Source of the DNA: Sphaerochaetaceae bacterium
GTDB taxonomy: Bacteria; Spirochaetota; Spirochaetia; Sphaerochaetales; Sphaerochaetaceae
Reading direction: 5' to 3'
Assembly (NCBI GenBank): GCA_024405015.1
Contig: JAKSPE010000009.1
Coordinates: forward strand, 20,160 to 84,159
DNA: 64,000 nucleotides
Shown here: piece after piece, positions 17,279-25,754 of the stretch
Layout of the letters: each line of letters starts with the position of its first letter
Position numbering within the stretch: the stretch's first letter is position 1
Translations under genes and position numbers: made by a program
The notes under the pieces: model-generated
Databases searched by the model: none
What the model was told of the DNA's origin: nothing
What the model saw: the letters and a program-made list of their open reading frames with translations, nothing else

Positions 17279-18640
17279 TTAGCGTACGATTCCGCTCGTA
17301 CCTGTGGCGCTCAGTCCGTCGGTTCGATTCCAAAGTCTCTTTGCACACTCTGCAGCCTTTGCATAGATCTCCTTCTCATCGAAGTCGAACTGGCGGTTCT
17401 CCATGACAAGCTTTCCGTTGATCAGGACAGATTCGACGCTGTTGCTGCTCATACCCCAGATGAAGTGTCCTGCAGCATTCTCCTTTACCAGTGGAGTCGG
17501 ATTCTGATAGGAAAGGATGGTGAGATCAGCCTTGTAGCCGGACTCGACCCTACCAAATCTATCACCAACAAAGTACTTTTCCAAGAACCTGTTTGCGTTG
17601 GTCAGAGCTCTCATGTAGTCACCTGGCCAGAACGGTCCGTTTGCATCGCGGTTCTTGAAGAATGCGATTTTGCATTCCTCGAACATGTTGCTTCCGCATC
17701 CGTCGGTACCCATGATGAGGTTGCGGATTCTCGGCAGGTACTTGGAGTATCCGACCTGGTTGTTCATGTTGCTTCTTGGGTTGTGTGCAAAGAAGCAGCC
17801 ACGCTCGTTCAGAAGGTCAATCTCATGCTCGTTCAGGTAGATGCCATGCACCAGAAGGGTCTTGTCGGAAAGAAGTCCATGCTTGTCCAGACGGTCCATG
17901 ATATCCATGTTGTAGAAATGGTGGGACCAGACGCTGTCGTACTCGCCCTCTGCCACATGCAGGTGCATGCCACGACCGGTCTGCTTGGCACTATCAGCCA
18001 GAAGTTCCATTCCCTCCTCCGGGATGGTAAATGGAGCATGTCCGCCCACCATAGCCTCGACCAGAACGTTCTCACCGCGGGCTTTTCTGGCATCAACCTC
18101 CTTGGCGAATCGGATGCCTTCCTGTACACCGTCACGAATTTCCTTCATGCCGTAGTTGCGGTCGGTGATTCCGTAGGCCACGATTCCACGAAGCCCGAAC
18201 TGTTCCATACCCTTGGACAGGGTGGAAAGGCTACCGCCGATATAGTTTGGGCTCTCGTGATGGTCAATACAGGTTGTGGTACCGTTTTTGATGGCATCGA
18301 GTGTGCAGATGAGAGAACTGTAATACAGAGACTCTTCATCCAAGGCACGGTCCAGACGCCACCACCACTCCTTGAGAATCTGGATGAGGTCGGTCTGAGG
18401 GCCTGCGGAGATCAGCATGGCGCGGCTGAGACCACTGTAGTAATGGTGATGACCGCAAACCATGCCTGGGATGACGGTCTTGCCGTCACCCTCTATTGTC
18501 TTGTCAGCCTTAACCTCAGCTGCTGCATTCTTGCCGACAGCCTTGATTTTGTCATCCTCTATGACAACGTCCACACCTTCAAGAACCTCAACAGGTTCCA
18601 TCATCTGGATCACTCTGGTATTGCGGATTACTGTAACCAT
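17279..18640 (-). CDS. ssnA: SsnA, putative aminohydrolase/chlorohydrolase
   Basis: A 453-residue amidohydrolase-superfamily protein. Metal ligands are visible as GMVCGHHHYYSGLSR near residue 60, HLHVAEGEYDSVWSHHF near 228, LVHGIYLNEHE near 262 and MGTDGCGSNMFEE near 312. SsnA belongs to the ATZ/TRZ-like deaminase group (guanine deaminase relatives) and accompanies ygfK, ygeY, ygeW and xdh genes. Its substrate is unproven; deamination or ring hydrolysis of a purine intermediate fits. It starts 3 nt after the ygfK stop and is clearly co-transcribed. Confidence 0.92.
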   Translation of the reverse strand: MVTVIRNTRVIQMMEPVEVLEGVDVVIEDDKIKAVGKNAAAEVKADKTIEGDGKTVIPGMVCGHHHYYSGLSRAMLISAGPQTDLIQILKEWWWRLDRALDEESLYYSSLICTLDAIKNGTTTCIDHHESPNYIGGSLSTLSKGMEQFGLRGIVAYGITDRNYGMKEIRDGVQEGIRFAKEVDARKARGENVLVEAMVGGHAPFTIPEEGMELLADSAKQTGRGMHLHVAEGEYDSVWSHHFYNMDIMDRLDKHGLLSDKTLLVHGIYLNEHEIDLLNERGCFFAHNPRSNMNNQVGYSKYLPRIRNLIMGTDGCGSNMFEECKIAFFKNRDANGPFWPGDYMRALTNANRFLEKYFVGDRFGRVESGYKADLTILSYQNPTPLVKENAAGHFIWGMSSNSVESVLINGKLVMENRQFDFDEKEIYAKAAECAKRLWNRTDGLSATGTSGIVR

Positions 18641-18643
18641 GTT

Positions 18644-21600
18644 TTACTCCTCCACTCTGGAAAGAAGATAATCATAACTCATGAACACCTGCTCAATGAT
18701 ATCGCGGACAATACCTGGAACATCACCGATAAGCTTTCCGTCACCGTCTATGCGACACTGCTTGACCTCGCCATCGATACGGACAAGGATTCCGTCGGCA
18801 TCGACGATGAAACCGCTGTTTGTGCTGTCCTCGAAGTCATCCATGCGGCTGAACAATGTGAACTTGTCCTTATATGGGCGGCCCATGTGGTTACAGAAGG
18901 CAGCGCAGTTGCCACACTCGTTACAGAAGGCATCCAGGTGAAGGATCTGGAACGGATCGTCTGTATTCTCGGAGAATCGGACGTCGATTGCGACGTTGGC
19001 ACGGTTCGGACAGACATCGACACACTTGTTGCAAAGGTAGGTGCAGTCCATACAGCGGGAAGCCTCACGCTTGACGAACTGTTCAACGTTCTTGCAGGCA
19101 TTGCAACTGGAGCAGTCGGTGCAAAGATGGGTCTTTCGGAACTGGATGTCCTTGAAGAAGGCCTCTTCCTTCTCAAGATACTCCTCGTCCTCAGGAATCT
19201 CGGTGACCTCTTCAGAGATCTCCTCATAATCCTCTTCCTGCTCGGATGCGACTTCTGCATCCTTGAGGCTGTCGAGCACCTTGTCCAAGGTTGCCTCAAC
19301 GGCCTTTCTAGCAGATGCGATACAGCGGACAACGGTGGAAGGGCCGCTTTGGACATCACCGATGGCATAGACGTTCTCAACTGGGCTTTCATTGGTCTCA
19401 GGATCCACGACTGGCCAACCCTTTTCGGTCACTGGAATGCCATACCAGGTAAGGGCTTCGGAATCAGCGTGCTCACCGATTGCAGTCAAAAGGGTGTCAC
19501 AATCGAGGACCAGAGTCTCAGAGGTCTCGACAGGGCGTCTTCTTCCAGAGGCATCCGGCTCACCGAGAGCCATCTTGGCACAGACGAGCTTTCCGTCTGC
19601 CATGCTCTTCGGATTTGCGAGGAAGTAGCAGGAAATGCCATCCTCAAGGGCCATCTTGAACTCTTCAGGATCGGCTGGCATCTCCTTCTGGCTTCTGCGG
19701 TAGACGATGCTGACATCCTTGACGCCAGGGATTCTCTTGGCAGCTCTTGCGCTGTCCATGGCAGTGTTTCCACCACCAGTGACAACAACATGCTCACCTA
19801 CCATGGAACCTGCATTTCCGGCCTTGAAGGCTTCGAGGAACTCAAGGGCTCCAACGACCTTGCTCTGGTCACCGTCGATGTTGATTCTGTTGTCCTTCTC
19901 ACTTCCGACAGCATAGTAGATATAGTCATAGCCGGCATCCTTGAGAGCCTTGACAGTGACCTCCTCCCTCTTTGCGTTGAAGTGGAACTTCACACCATGT
20001 GCTGCGACATGGTCGATATCGGCCTGAATGGCCTTTGGATCGATTCGGAACTTCGGGATGATGTTTGCAACGACACCACCTGCGTTTGCGGCCTTCTCGT
20101 AGATTGTTGTGTCAAAGCCTGAGCGTGCAAGGAAATAGGCGGCGGAAAGTCCGGCAGGACCTGCACCGACGACAACAGCCTTGACATCGGCTGGAGCACC
20201 TGGAGCCTTCCAGGTCTTCAGGTAGTCTTCCATACCCTGCTCGACGGCAACCTTCTTCATCTCACGAATCTGAACGGCACCTTCATAATCCATTCTGGCG
20301 CAGTGGAACTGACACTGGTGGTCACAGATGTTGCATGTGATGTTTGGAAGTGCATTGGTCTCATAGATGAGTCTGAGAGCCTCGGCATAGTGACCGTCAC
20401 CCAACAGTCCGATGTAATCTGGAATCGGCTGATGGATCGGACAAGCCTGCATACATGGGGAGACATAGCAGTCGAACATCGGAAGCTTGTCATCCACCTT
20501 GGCAGCCTTCTCGCCACGGAATGCACGCTGGGAGTACTCAGCGGTTCTTGCGTTTTCTGACAAAGCCTTCACGGCCTTAGGGTCGATGTCCTTCTTGTTC
20601 CAGGTCTTACTTTCCTTGTCCAAGAGCTCTGCCATGCGTGCCATACGGGCATATCCACCTGGCTTGAGCATATCGGTAGCCATTGTGATTGGGCGGATAC
20701 CGGTATCAAACAGATCCTTCACGGAGAAGATAGTACATCCACCGGAATAGGAGACAGGAAGCTTTCCGTCAAACTCATCGCTTAGGCGACTTGCAACGGT
20801 TGTGGAGATCGGAAGCAGAGCTCTTCCGGACATGTACTTCTCATCACCAGGAAGAACAGAACCATCATTGATGTTACCAAGAGTGTTTGTAAGCTTAACG
20901 CCAAAACCCAGTCCCTCTTTCTTGGCAAGGTCAACCAGGCGATGGAGCATAGCGACAGCATCGGTATACTGCAGGTCGTGCTCAAAGCTTTCACGCCTAA
21001 GACCGACGTGGTCAAAACCTGTGAGGTCAAGGATTCTGCGAACCTCGTCATAGCCCAGAAGCGTCGGGTTGAGCTTGACGAAGGTGTTCAGATGCTTTTC
21101 GGTAAGCATGTAGGAACAGATGGCCTCAATCTCCTTTGGAGGGCAGCCGTGCATGGTGGAGATGGTGACACTTGGGCAGATGTTTGCGCTGATGCGCTGC
21201 TCAAGACCCTTGAGAGCCTTCTCATTGCCTTCCAGGTCAGAGCCTTCCAGGAGATTGCCCTGTTCTATAATATATTTAAGGGTTGCCTTGTAGTCCTCGA
21301 ACTGGGAGCTCTTTGTGGCATCGATCATGTTGTCGATGTAGGTCTGCATCTTAGGCTGTTTGATGCCATCCAGGTTGTAGCCGACACTCATGTTGAAGAT
21401 GAAGTCCGGACTTTCGACCTTTCCGGAGAATGCGGCCTGGATGAGATGAATGGCGAACCATGCCTTGAGGTATTCATCATAGGCCTTTTCCAGCGTGTAC
21501 TCGGTTGACCACTCTACATTATGACCCTCATCTCGGGCGTCGATGCATGGCTTTGCGATCTCAAGATGATCCATGATCTGGACAGTCTTGAGCTCCATGA

Positions 21601-21835
21601 ATCTTCCACCAACCATATAGGCGCTGACGATGTTTTGGGCAAGCTGTGTATGCGGACCGGCTGCAGGTCCAAGCGGAGTGGCGCATTTCTGGCCGAACAC
21701 CGTGATGGCATGCTTTCCGTTGGTCTTATAGAAATCCTCTTTGTGGATTCCGAAGATGGTTCCATGATTACGATACTCTGAGAAGATCCTATCAATGAGT
21801 TCCTCAAAAGGAACAGGGCGCATTCTGTCTCCCAT
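18644..21835 (-). CDS. ygfK: YgfK, multidomain Fe-S flavoprotein (putative selenate reductase subunit)
   Basis: The 1063-residue protein has an N-terminal dihydroorotate-dehydrogenase-like barrel (MGDRMRPVPFEELIDRIF; ATPLGPAAGPHTQLAQNI near 45), a GltD-type Fe-S helix region (CYVSPCMQACPIHQPIPDYI near 460), two Rossmann folds (GAGPAGLSAAYFLARSG near 555 and VTGGGNTAMDSA near 682) and a C-terminal ferredoxin region with three cysteine clusters (CTDCSSCNACK near 908, CMDCTYLCNKCVDVCPN, CNECGNCAAFC). It likely moves electrons between NAD(P)H and a reductase reaction in purine breakdown; the selenate name is historic. Start at 21835 has an AGGAG site; the longer frame begins inside the promoter. 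First gene of the operon. Confidence 0.93.
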   Translation of the reverse strand: MGDRMRPVPFEELIDRIFSEYRNHGTIFGIHKEDFYKTNGKHAITVFGQKCATPLGPAAGPHTQLAQNIVSAYMVGGRFMELKTVQIMDHLEIAKPCIDARDEGHNVEWSTEYTLEKAYDEYLKAWFAIHLIQAAFSGKVESPDFIFNMSVGYNLDGIKQPKMQTYIDNMIDATKSSQFEDYKATLKYIIEQGNLLEGSDLEGNEKALKGLEQRISANICPSVTISTMHGCPPKEIEAICSYMLTEKHLNTFVKLNPTLLGYDEVRRILDLTGFDHVGLRRESFEHDLQYTDAVAMLHRLVDLAKKEGLGFGVKLTNTLGNINDGSVLPGDEKYMSGRALLPISTTVASRLSDEFDGKLPVSYSGGCTIFSVKDLFDTGIRPITMATDMLKPGGYARMARMAELLDKESKTWNKKDIDPKAVKALSENARTAEYSQRAFRGEKAAKVDDKLPMFDCYVSPCMQACPIHQPIPDYIGLLGDGHYAEALRLIYETNALPNITCNICDHQCQFHCARMDYEGAVQIREMKKVAVEQGMEDYLKTWKAPGAPADVKAVVVGAGPAGLSAAYFLARSGFDTTIYEKAANAGGVVANIIPKFRIDPKAIQADIDHVAAHGVKFHFNAKREEVTVKALKDAGYDYIYYAVGSEKDNRINIDGDQSKVVGALEFLEAFKAGNAGSMVGEHVVVTGGGNTAMDSARAAKRIPGVKDVSIVYRRSQKEMPADPEEFKMALEDGISCYFLANPKSMADGKLVCAKMALGEPDASGRRRPVETSETLVLDCDTLLTAIGEHADSEALTWYGIPVTEKGWPVVDPETNESPVENVYAIGDVQSGPSTVVRCIASARKAVEATLDKVLDSLKDAEVASEQEEDYEEISEEVTEIPEDEEYLEKEEAFFKDIQFRKTHLCTDCSSCNACKNVEQFVKREASRCMDCTYLCNKCVDVCPNRANVAIDVRFSENTDDPFQILHLDAFCNECGNCAAFCNHMGRPYKDKFTLFSRMDDFEDSTNSGFIVDADGILVRIDGEVKQCRIDGDGKLIGDVPGIVRDIIEQVFMSYDYLLSRVEE

Positions 21836-21867
21836 AAAGATTCTCCTTTGCCTGTGGCGTTTTTTAA

Positions 21868-21895
21868 ATTCTAACCGATATCCCATCATTGTCAA
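21868..21895 (-). promoter_or_regulatory. Sigma70-type promoter of the ygfK operon
   Basis: On the minus strand TTGACA (21895-21890), a 16-bp spacer and TAGAAT (21873-21868). It lies 33-60 nt before the ygfK start. The GCAACA motif abuts the -35 box from upstream, the usual place for an activator. Confidence 0.7.
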
Positions 21896-21901
21896 ATGTT
21901 T

Positions 21902-21919
21902 TTGCAACAAAGTGCAACA
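21902..21919 (-). promoter_or_regulatory. GCAACA direct-repeat motif upstream of ygfK promoter
   Basis: Reads TTGCAACAAAGTGCAACA on the plus strand; half-sites GCAACA spaced 10 bp apart. It ends 6 bp from the -35 box. Matches the site upstream of ygeY at 16 of 18 positions. Best explained as the binding site of the purine-cluster regulator. Confidence 0.6.
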
Positions 21920-22079
21920 GATACGACAACGCTATAGATATAAGGAATTACATCTGTGATTATACACCCTCTTCTGGACTTTTGTACATTTTTTTCAATT
22001 TCTTTCTTTCAATTCTATGGAAAACTCAATTTGCAAAGTCCAAACTTCAATTTATCTAAATTTGAATGTCAAAAAGTTG

Positions 22080-22108
22080 TTTACAAGCAAAGGAACCTAT
22101 GACATAAT
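22080..22108 (+). promoter_or_regulatory. Promoter of the PLP-enzyme unit
   Basis: TTTACA (22080-22085), 17-bp spacer, CATAAT (22103-22108), 54 nt before the start codon. The 327-nt gap between this divergent unit and ygfK thus holds two back-to-back promoters. No GCAACA site was seen on this side. Confidence 0.6.
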
Positions 22109-22162
22109 GGGTCTGTAAGGTCCTAAGACCTACCATTTTGGAATCAAAAACGGAGGACATAA

Positions 22163-23632
22163 ATGCTCATCAATCTTAACGTCAATCCTGAAGTCAGAGC
22201 CAGAAACGTCCAGCTCTGTAAGGAAAAGGGAATCATCCTTCCAACATTCAAGCAGATGGTCGATCCATCCACAGTTCCTGCTTCCATCAAAGAGAAGCTT
22301 GCCAAGACAGGTCTCTGGGATGTCAATCCAGTCAACCTTTTCAGAATCACATGGCACAACGAGCCAGTCATGCAGGGTGGCGGATTTGGTGGAGTCAACT
22401 TCATTGAGGTTCCAAAGCAGCTCACAGGCGTAAAGGCCAGAATCTTCTGCCTTGTCGGAAAGTACTTCCCAACCGGCGCACACAAGGTCGGAGCCACATA
22501 CTCCTGTCTCGCTCCAGCACTTGCAACCGGAAACTTCGACGCAAAGAACCAGCAGGCTGTATGGCCATCTACCGGTAACTACTGCCGCGGTGGTGCCTAC
22601 AACAGCGCACTTCTCGGATGCCAGTCCATCGCTATCCTTCCTGCAGAGATGTCCGCAGAGAGATTCAACTGGCTCAAGACCGTAGCTGGTGAAGTCATTG
22701 CAACACCTGGTTGTGAGTCAAACGTCAAGGAGATCTTCGACAAGTGCCATGAGCTCGATGCAGAGCGCGGAAAGCACATTGTCATCTTCAACCAGTTCGA
22801 ACAGTTCGAGAACTACCTCTGGCACTATACCGTAACTGGCGCAGCCATCATCGAGGTTCTTGAGAAGCTCGGCGTCAAGGCAGAGAACGTTCGCGGTTAT
22901 GCTTCCTCCACAGGTAGCGGCGGAACACTCGCAGCTGGTGACAGACTCAAGGACACCTTCCCTGGCATCAAGATTGCAGCCGGTGAAGCAAAGCAGTGCC
23001 CAACCCTTCTCAGAAACGGTTTCGGCGGCCACAGAATCGAAGGTATCGGCGACAAGCACGTACCATGGATCCACAACGTCAAGAACACTGACATGATCTG
23101 TGCCATCGACGACCAGGATTGTATGGATATCTACAGACTCTTCAACGAGCCAGCTGGTATCAAGTACCTCAAGGAGTCTGTCGGACTTACCGACAAGCAG
23201 ATCGAAGACCTCCAGTACTTCGGCATCTCCGGTATCGGCAACACATTGTCAGCCATCAAGATGGCCAAGTACTATGAGATGGAAGAGGACGATGTCCTGT
23301 TCACCATCTGCACAGACTCAGCCATCATGTACAAGTCAAGACTCGAGGAGCTCACAGCCAAGCAGGGCGAGTTCACAGAGATGGAAGCAGCAAAGGTCCA
23401 CAGCGGAGCACTTCTGCACCAGAGCATCCAGGATGCACTCGAGCTTACCTACTACGAAAGACTTCGTGTCCACAACCTCAAGTACTACACATGGATCGAG
23501 CAGCAGGGCAAGACCTATGAAGAGCTCAACAGACAGTGGTATGACAGAGACTATTGGAAGTCCATTCCTCCAATGGCAGCGAAGATCGATGAACTCATCG
23601 AAAGCTTCAACGCTGAAGTCCTCGCAGACTGA
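22163..23632 (+). CDS. TrpB-like fold-type II PLP-dependent enzyme
   Basis: A 489-residue PLP enzyme. The cofactor lysine lies in KYFPTGAHKVGATYS near residue 108, recalling the TG-S/A-HK-I/V-N block of tryptophan synthase beta (TrpB2 type), and the phosphate-binding glycine loop is SSTGSGGTLAAG near 250. It does not match standard TrpB, cysteine synthase or YgeX in length or motifs and no trpA is near. The divergent position against the ygfK operon suggests a lyase or deaminase for the amino acid (for example 2,3-diaminopropionate or serine-like) released from purine breakdown. Function is inference. Ribosome site GGAGG lies 8 nt upstream. Confidence 0.75.
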   Translation: MLINLNVNPEVRARNVQLCKEKGIILPTFKQMVDPSTVPASIKEKLAKTGLWDVNPVNLFRITWHNEPVMQGGGFGGVNFIEVPKQLTGVKARIFCLVGKYFPTGAHKVGATYSCLAPALATGNFDAKNQQAVWPSTGNYCRGGAYNSALLGCQSIAILPAEMSAERFNWLKTVAGEVIATPGCESNVKEIFDKCHELDAERGKHIVIFNQFEQFENYLWHYTVTGAAIIEVLEKLGVKAENVRGYASSTGSGGTLAAGDRLKDTFPGIKIAAGEAKQCPTLLRNGFGGHRIEGIGDKHVPWIHNVKNTDMICAIDDQDCMDIYRLFNEPAGIKYLKESVGLTDKQIEDLQYFGISGIGNTLSAIKMAKYYEMEEDDVLFTICTDSAIMYKSRLEELTAKQGEFTEMEAAKVHSGALLHQSIQDALELTYYERLRVHNLKYYTWIEQQGKTYEELNRQWYDRDYWKSIPPMAAKIDELIESFNAEVLAD

Positions 23633-23651
23633 GTCAGTTGACACAAAGTAT

Positions 23652-23673
23652 GGGGCTGCTTAACGGCAGCCCC
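23652..23673 (+). terminator. Intercistronic hairpin between the two PLP-enzyme genes
   Basis: GGGGCTGC and GCAGCCCC form an 8-bp stem with a short loop, followed by a weak pyrimidine stretch (TCTCATT). It may attenuate transcription into the downstream gene. Confidence 0.5.
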
Positions 23674-23696
23674 TCTCATTATCAAAGGAGACCATT

Positions 23697-24920
23697 ATGA
23701 AGTTCAAATACGTATGCATGGATTGCGGCAAAGAGTATGTCACCGATGAAGTGATTTACCAGTGCCCGGATTGCGCAGCAAAGTCCGTTGAGGGAGAGTT
23801 TCCAAAGGGATATCTGAAGGTCATCTATGATCCAGAGGATCTGAAGAAGCTTCAGAAGAAAGACCATGTCAGCATCTATGACTTCTTCCCTTATAAAGTC
23901 CCTACCCCTGAGGTCTACCCAGTTGGAAACACACCAATTGTCACACCAAAGCGCATGAATGACAGACTTGGTCTTAAAAACGTGTTCTGCAAAATGGATG
24001 CCTACCTACCATCCGGATCTTTCAAGGACAGAGCCAGCCAGCTGATTGCAGCCCAGGCAATCGCCCATAACACCAGAAAGATCGCCCTCGCCTCCACCGG
24101 CAATGCCGGAGCCGCCATGAGTTGTGCTGGTGCCGCCTATGGACTGGACATCATCCTGTTCGTTCCGGAGACAGCCCCGATCAACAAGCTGATGCAGAGC
24201 GTTCTGTATGGCGCCACAGTGGTCCCTGTCAAAGGAACCTACGACGATGCCTTCCTGCTTTCCATTGAATACACCAAGCACTTTGGCGGAATCAACCGAA
24301 ACACCGCATACAACCCAATGACGATTGAAGGCAAAAAGAGTGTCTCCATCGAGCTGTTTGAACAACTTGGCAGAAAGGTTCCTGACATTGTGTATGTCCC
24401 AGTAGGAGACGGATGCATCATCAGTGGTGTGTATAAGGGATTCTATGACCTGCTCTCTGCTGGCCTGATTGACAGGATCCCACATATCGTCTGTGCCCAG
24501 AGCGAGAAGTCCAATGCCATCAGCAAGGCTTTCAGAACCGGAGAGTTCAAGAGTATTGAGGCATCCACACGTGCCGATTCGATCTCTGTCGACATTCCGG
24601 CTAGTGGTCGCATGGCGGTGCAGTACCTGAAGGACTATGACGGATGGTGTACCGAAGTCTCCGAACAGGAGATTCTGGATGCGCAGATGAACCTTGTCCA
24701 TGATAGTGGCGTGTTTGTGGAACCTGCCAGCGCAACCGCTTGGGCAGCCCTTGAGAAGGACAGCGCCATGATCAAGGAAAAATATGGTGCAGATGCCTCC
24801 ATCTGTGTGCTTCTCACCGGTATCGGCTTCAAGGACATGGCTGTCTTTGACGGCAGAGTTGAGATGCCAGCATCTATCGAGAACAGCGCACAGGCTGTCA
24901 TCGACAGATTTACAAAGTGA
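23697..24920 (+). CDS. thrC: Threonine synthase-like PLP enzyme with N-terminal zinc ribbon
   Basis: The protein (407 residues) starts with a zinc-ribbon-like segment (CMDCGKEY...CPDC, residues 6-26) and continues with a fold-type II PLP core: PSGSFKDRASQLIA near 102 holds the cofactor Lys, ASTGNAGAAMSCAGAAYGLD near 127 and LLTGIGFKD near 373 follow. This is the usual layout of short threonine synthases, which turn phosphohomoserine into threonine. Placement beside a TrpB-like PLP gene and opposite the purine operon, without thrA/thrB, raises the alternative of a catabolic lyase. AAAGGAG ribosome site; ends at a strong terminator. Confidence 0.75.
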   Translation: MKFKYVCMDCGKEYVTDEVIYQCPDCAAKSVEGEFPKGYLKVIYDPEDLKKLQKKDHVSIYDFFPYKVPTPEVYPVGNTPIVTPKRMNDRLGLKNVFCKMDAYLPSGSFKDRASQLIAAQAIAHNTRKIALASTGNAGAAMSCAGAAYGLDIILFVPETAPINKLMQSVLYGATVVPVKGTYDDAFLLSIEYTKHFGGINRNTAYNPMTIEGKKSVSIELFEQLGRKVPDIVYVPVGDGCIISGVYKGFYDLLSAGLIDRIPHIVCAQSEKSNAISKAFRTGEFKSIEASTRADSISVDIPASGRMAVQYLKDYDGWCTEVSEQEILDAQMNLVHDSGVFVEPASATAWAALEKDSAMIKEKYGADASICVLLTGIGFKDMAVFDGRVEMPASIENSAQAVIDRFTK

Positions 24921-24967
24921 TTACGGTATAGAAAAAAGGCAAAAATCTATATCATTTGACAATTGTT

Positions 24968-25024
24968 GAGGCTGTGGCATCTGTGGGTTTCCCCCAACAG
25001 TATGTCGCAGCCTCTTTCCTTTTC
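24968..25024 (+). terminator. Terminator after the threonine-synthase-like gene
   Basis: GAGGCTGTGGCAT and ATGTCGCAGCCTC form a long stem (one mismatch) around a 21-nt loop, followed by TTTCCTTTTC. Confidence 0.75.
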
Positions 25025-25099
25025 ATCTGGATCTGTCATGCTTGCCCAAAGGCACATGGAATAGTATATTTGAAAAAGCCCACCTAGGAGGGGTTTTCT

Positions 25100-25567
25100 A
25101 TGGAACAGATTCTTATCGGCCTTGGTATTGGCCTTGTCATAGCTCTTATCGTCTACATTTGGCAGGCAACTGGAAAGCGTGATGTGGAAAAGAAGTCAAA
25201 GACTGAGATTGCTCGCCTCAAAGGTCTTTTGGCTGACAGAATGGATCTTGAGTCAGAAGGTCTCAACAAACTCAAGAAAGAGGTTGAGGACCTTAAAAGT
25301 GCAAACGAGAACCTTCGAATCACCAATGCCCAGCTTTCCCAGAAACCAGGCAGAGCCGAGGTTCAGCGCCTTCAGGTCTACCAGCAGGCAATCGATCGCC
25401 TTGTCATCAACAGCCCAGGTTTTGGTGCCGCATGGCAGAGCGCACTCAAGGAAAGCGAAGAAGAATTCGCAAAGACCTACACCGGCACACAGGCTTTCTG
25501 GAAGAAAGTTCTCCCCGGAAAGACAAATGCCAAGCTCATTGACTCAAATGTAGTTGATGAACAGTGA
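25100..25567 (+). CDS. Membrane-anchored coiled-coil protein, unknown function
   Basis: A 155-residue protein with one N-terminal membrane helix (ILIGLGIGLVIALIVYIW, residues 4-21), a long charged coiled coil (about 30-85, KTEIARLKGLLADRM...NKLKKEVEDLKSANENL) and a compact C-terminal part with WQSALKESEEEFAKTY. No known family recognised. AGGAGG ribosome site 10 nt upstream. The 5S rRNA promoter overlaps the last codons of this gene. Confidence 0.65.
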   Translation: MEQILIGLGIGLVIALIVYIWQATGKRDVEKKSKTEIARLKGLLADRMDLESEGLNKLKKEVEDLKSANENLRITNAQLSQKPGRAEVQRLQVYQQAIDRLVINSPGFGAAWQSALKESEEEFAKTYTGTQAFWKKVLPGKTNAKLIDSNVVDEQ

Positions 25568-25582
25568 CCAAATCAGTATTAT
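25554..25582 (+). promoter_or_regulatory. Promoter of the 5S rRNA gene
   Basis: TTGATG (25554-25559), exact 17-bp spacer, TATTAT (25577-25582), with 5S RNA starting about 7 nt downstream. It overlaps the 3' end of the preceding coding region. Confidence 0.65.
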
Positions 25583-25588
25583 AGTTTT

Positions 25589-25704
25589 TGGCTTGGTGGC
25601 CATAGCAGAGTGGAAATACCCGTTCCCATCCCGAACACGGAAGTCAAGCGCTCTCACGCCGATGGTACTGCATTCTTGCGGGAGAGTAGGTAGCCGCCAA
25701 GCTT
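25589..25704 (+). rRNA. rrf: 5S ribosomal RNA
   Basis: About 116 nt long with the conserved 5S core CCCGTTCCCATCCCGAACAC, the GGAAGTCAAGC loop and CGCCGATGGTACTGC. The 5' GCTTGGTGGC (25591-25600) and 3' GCCGCCAAGC (25693-25702) pair as helix I with one G-U. It stands alone: no 16S, 23S or tRNA gene adjoins it, and a dedicated promoter and terminator flank it. Ends are placed from helix I and may be off by 1-3 nt. Confidence 0.95.
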
Positions 25705-25723
25705 TTTTTATTTTTCAGAGTTC

Positions 25724-25754
25724 AGCCCAGCGTTATGCTGGGTTTTCTTTTTTC
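25724..25754 (+). terminator. Terminator downstream of 5S rRNA
   Basis: CCCAGC (25726-25731) and GCTGGG (25737-25742) with a 5-nt loop, followed by TTTTCTTTTTT. It touches the 3' end of the convergent tetR gene. Confidence 0.8.

Noticed and set aside
17465..20122. Plus-strand open frame of 885 codons opposite ssnA and ygfK
   Set aside because: Antisense shadow: the minus strand encodes clear SsnA and YgfK motifs across the same span, and the frame has no recognisable domain.
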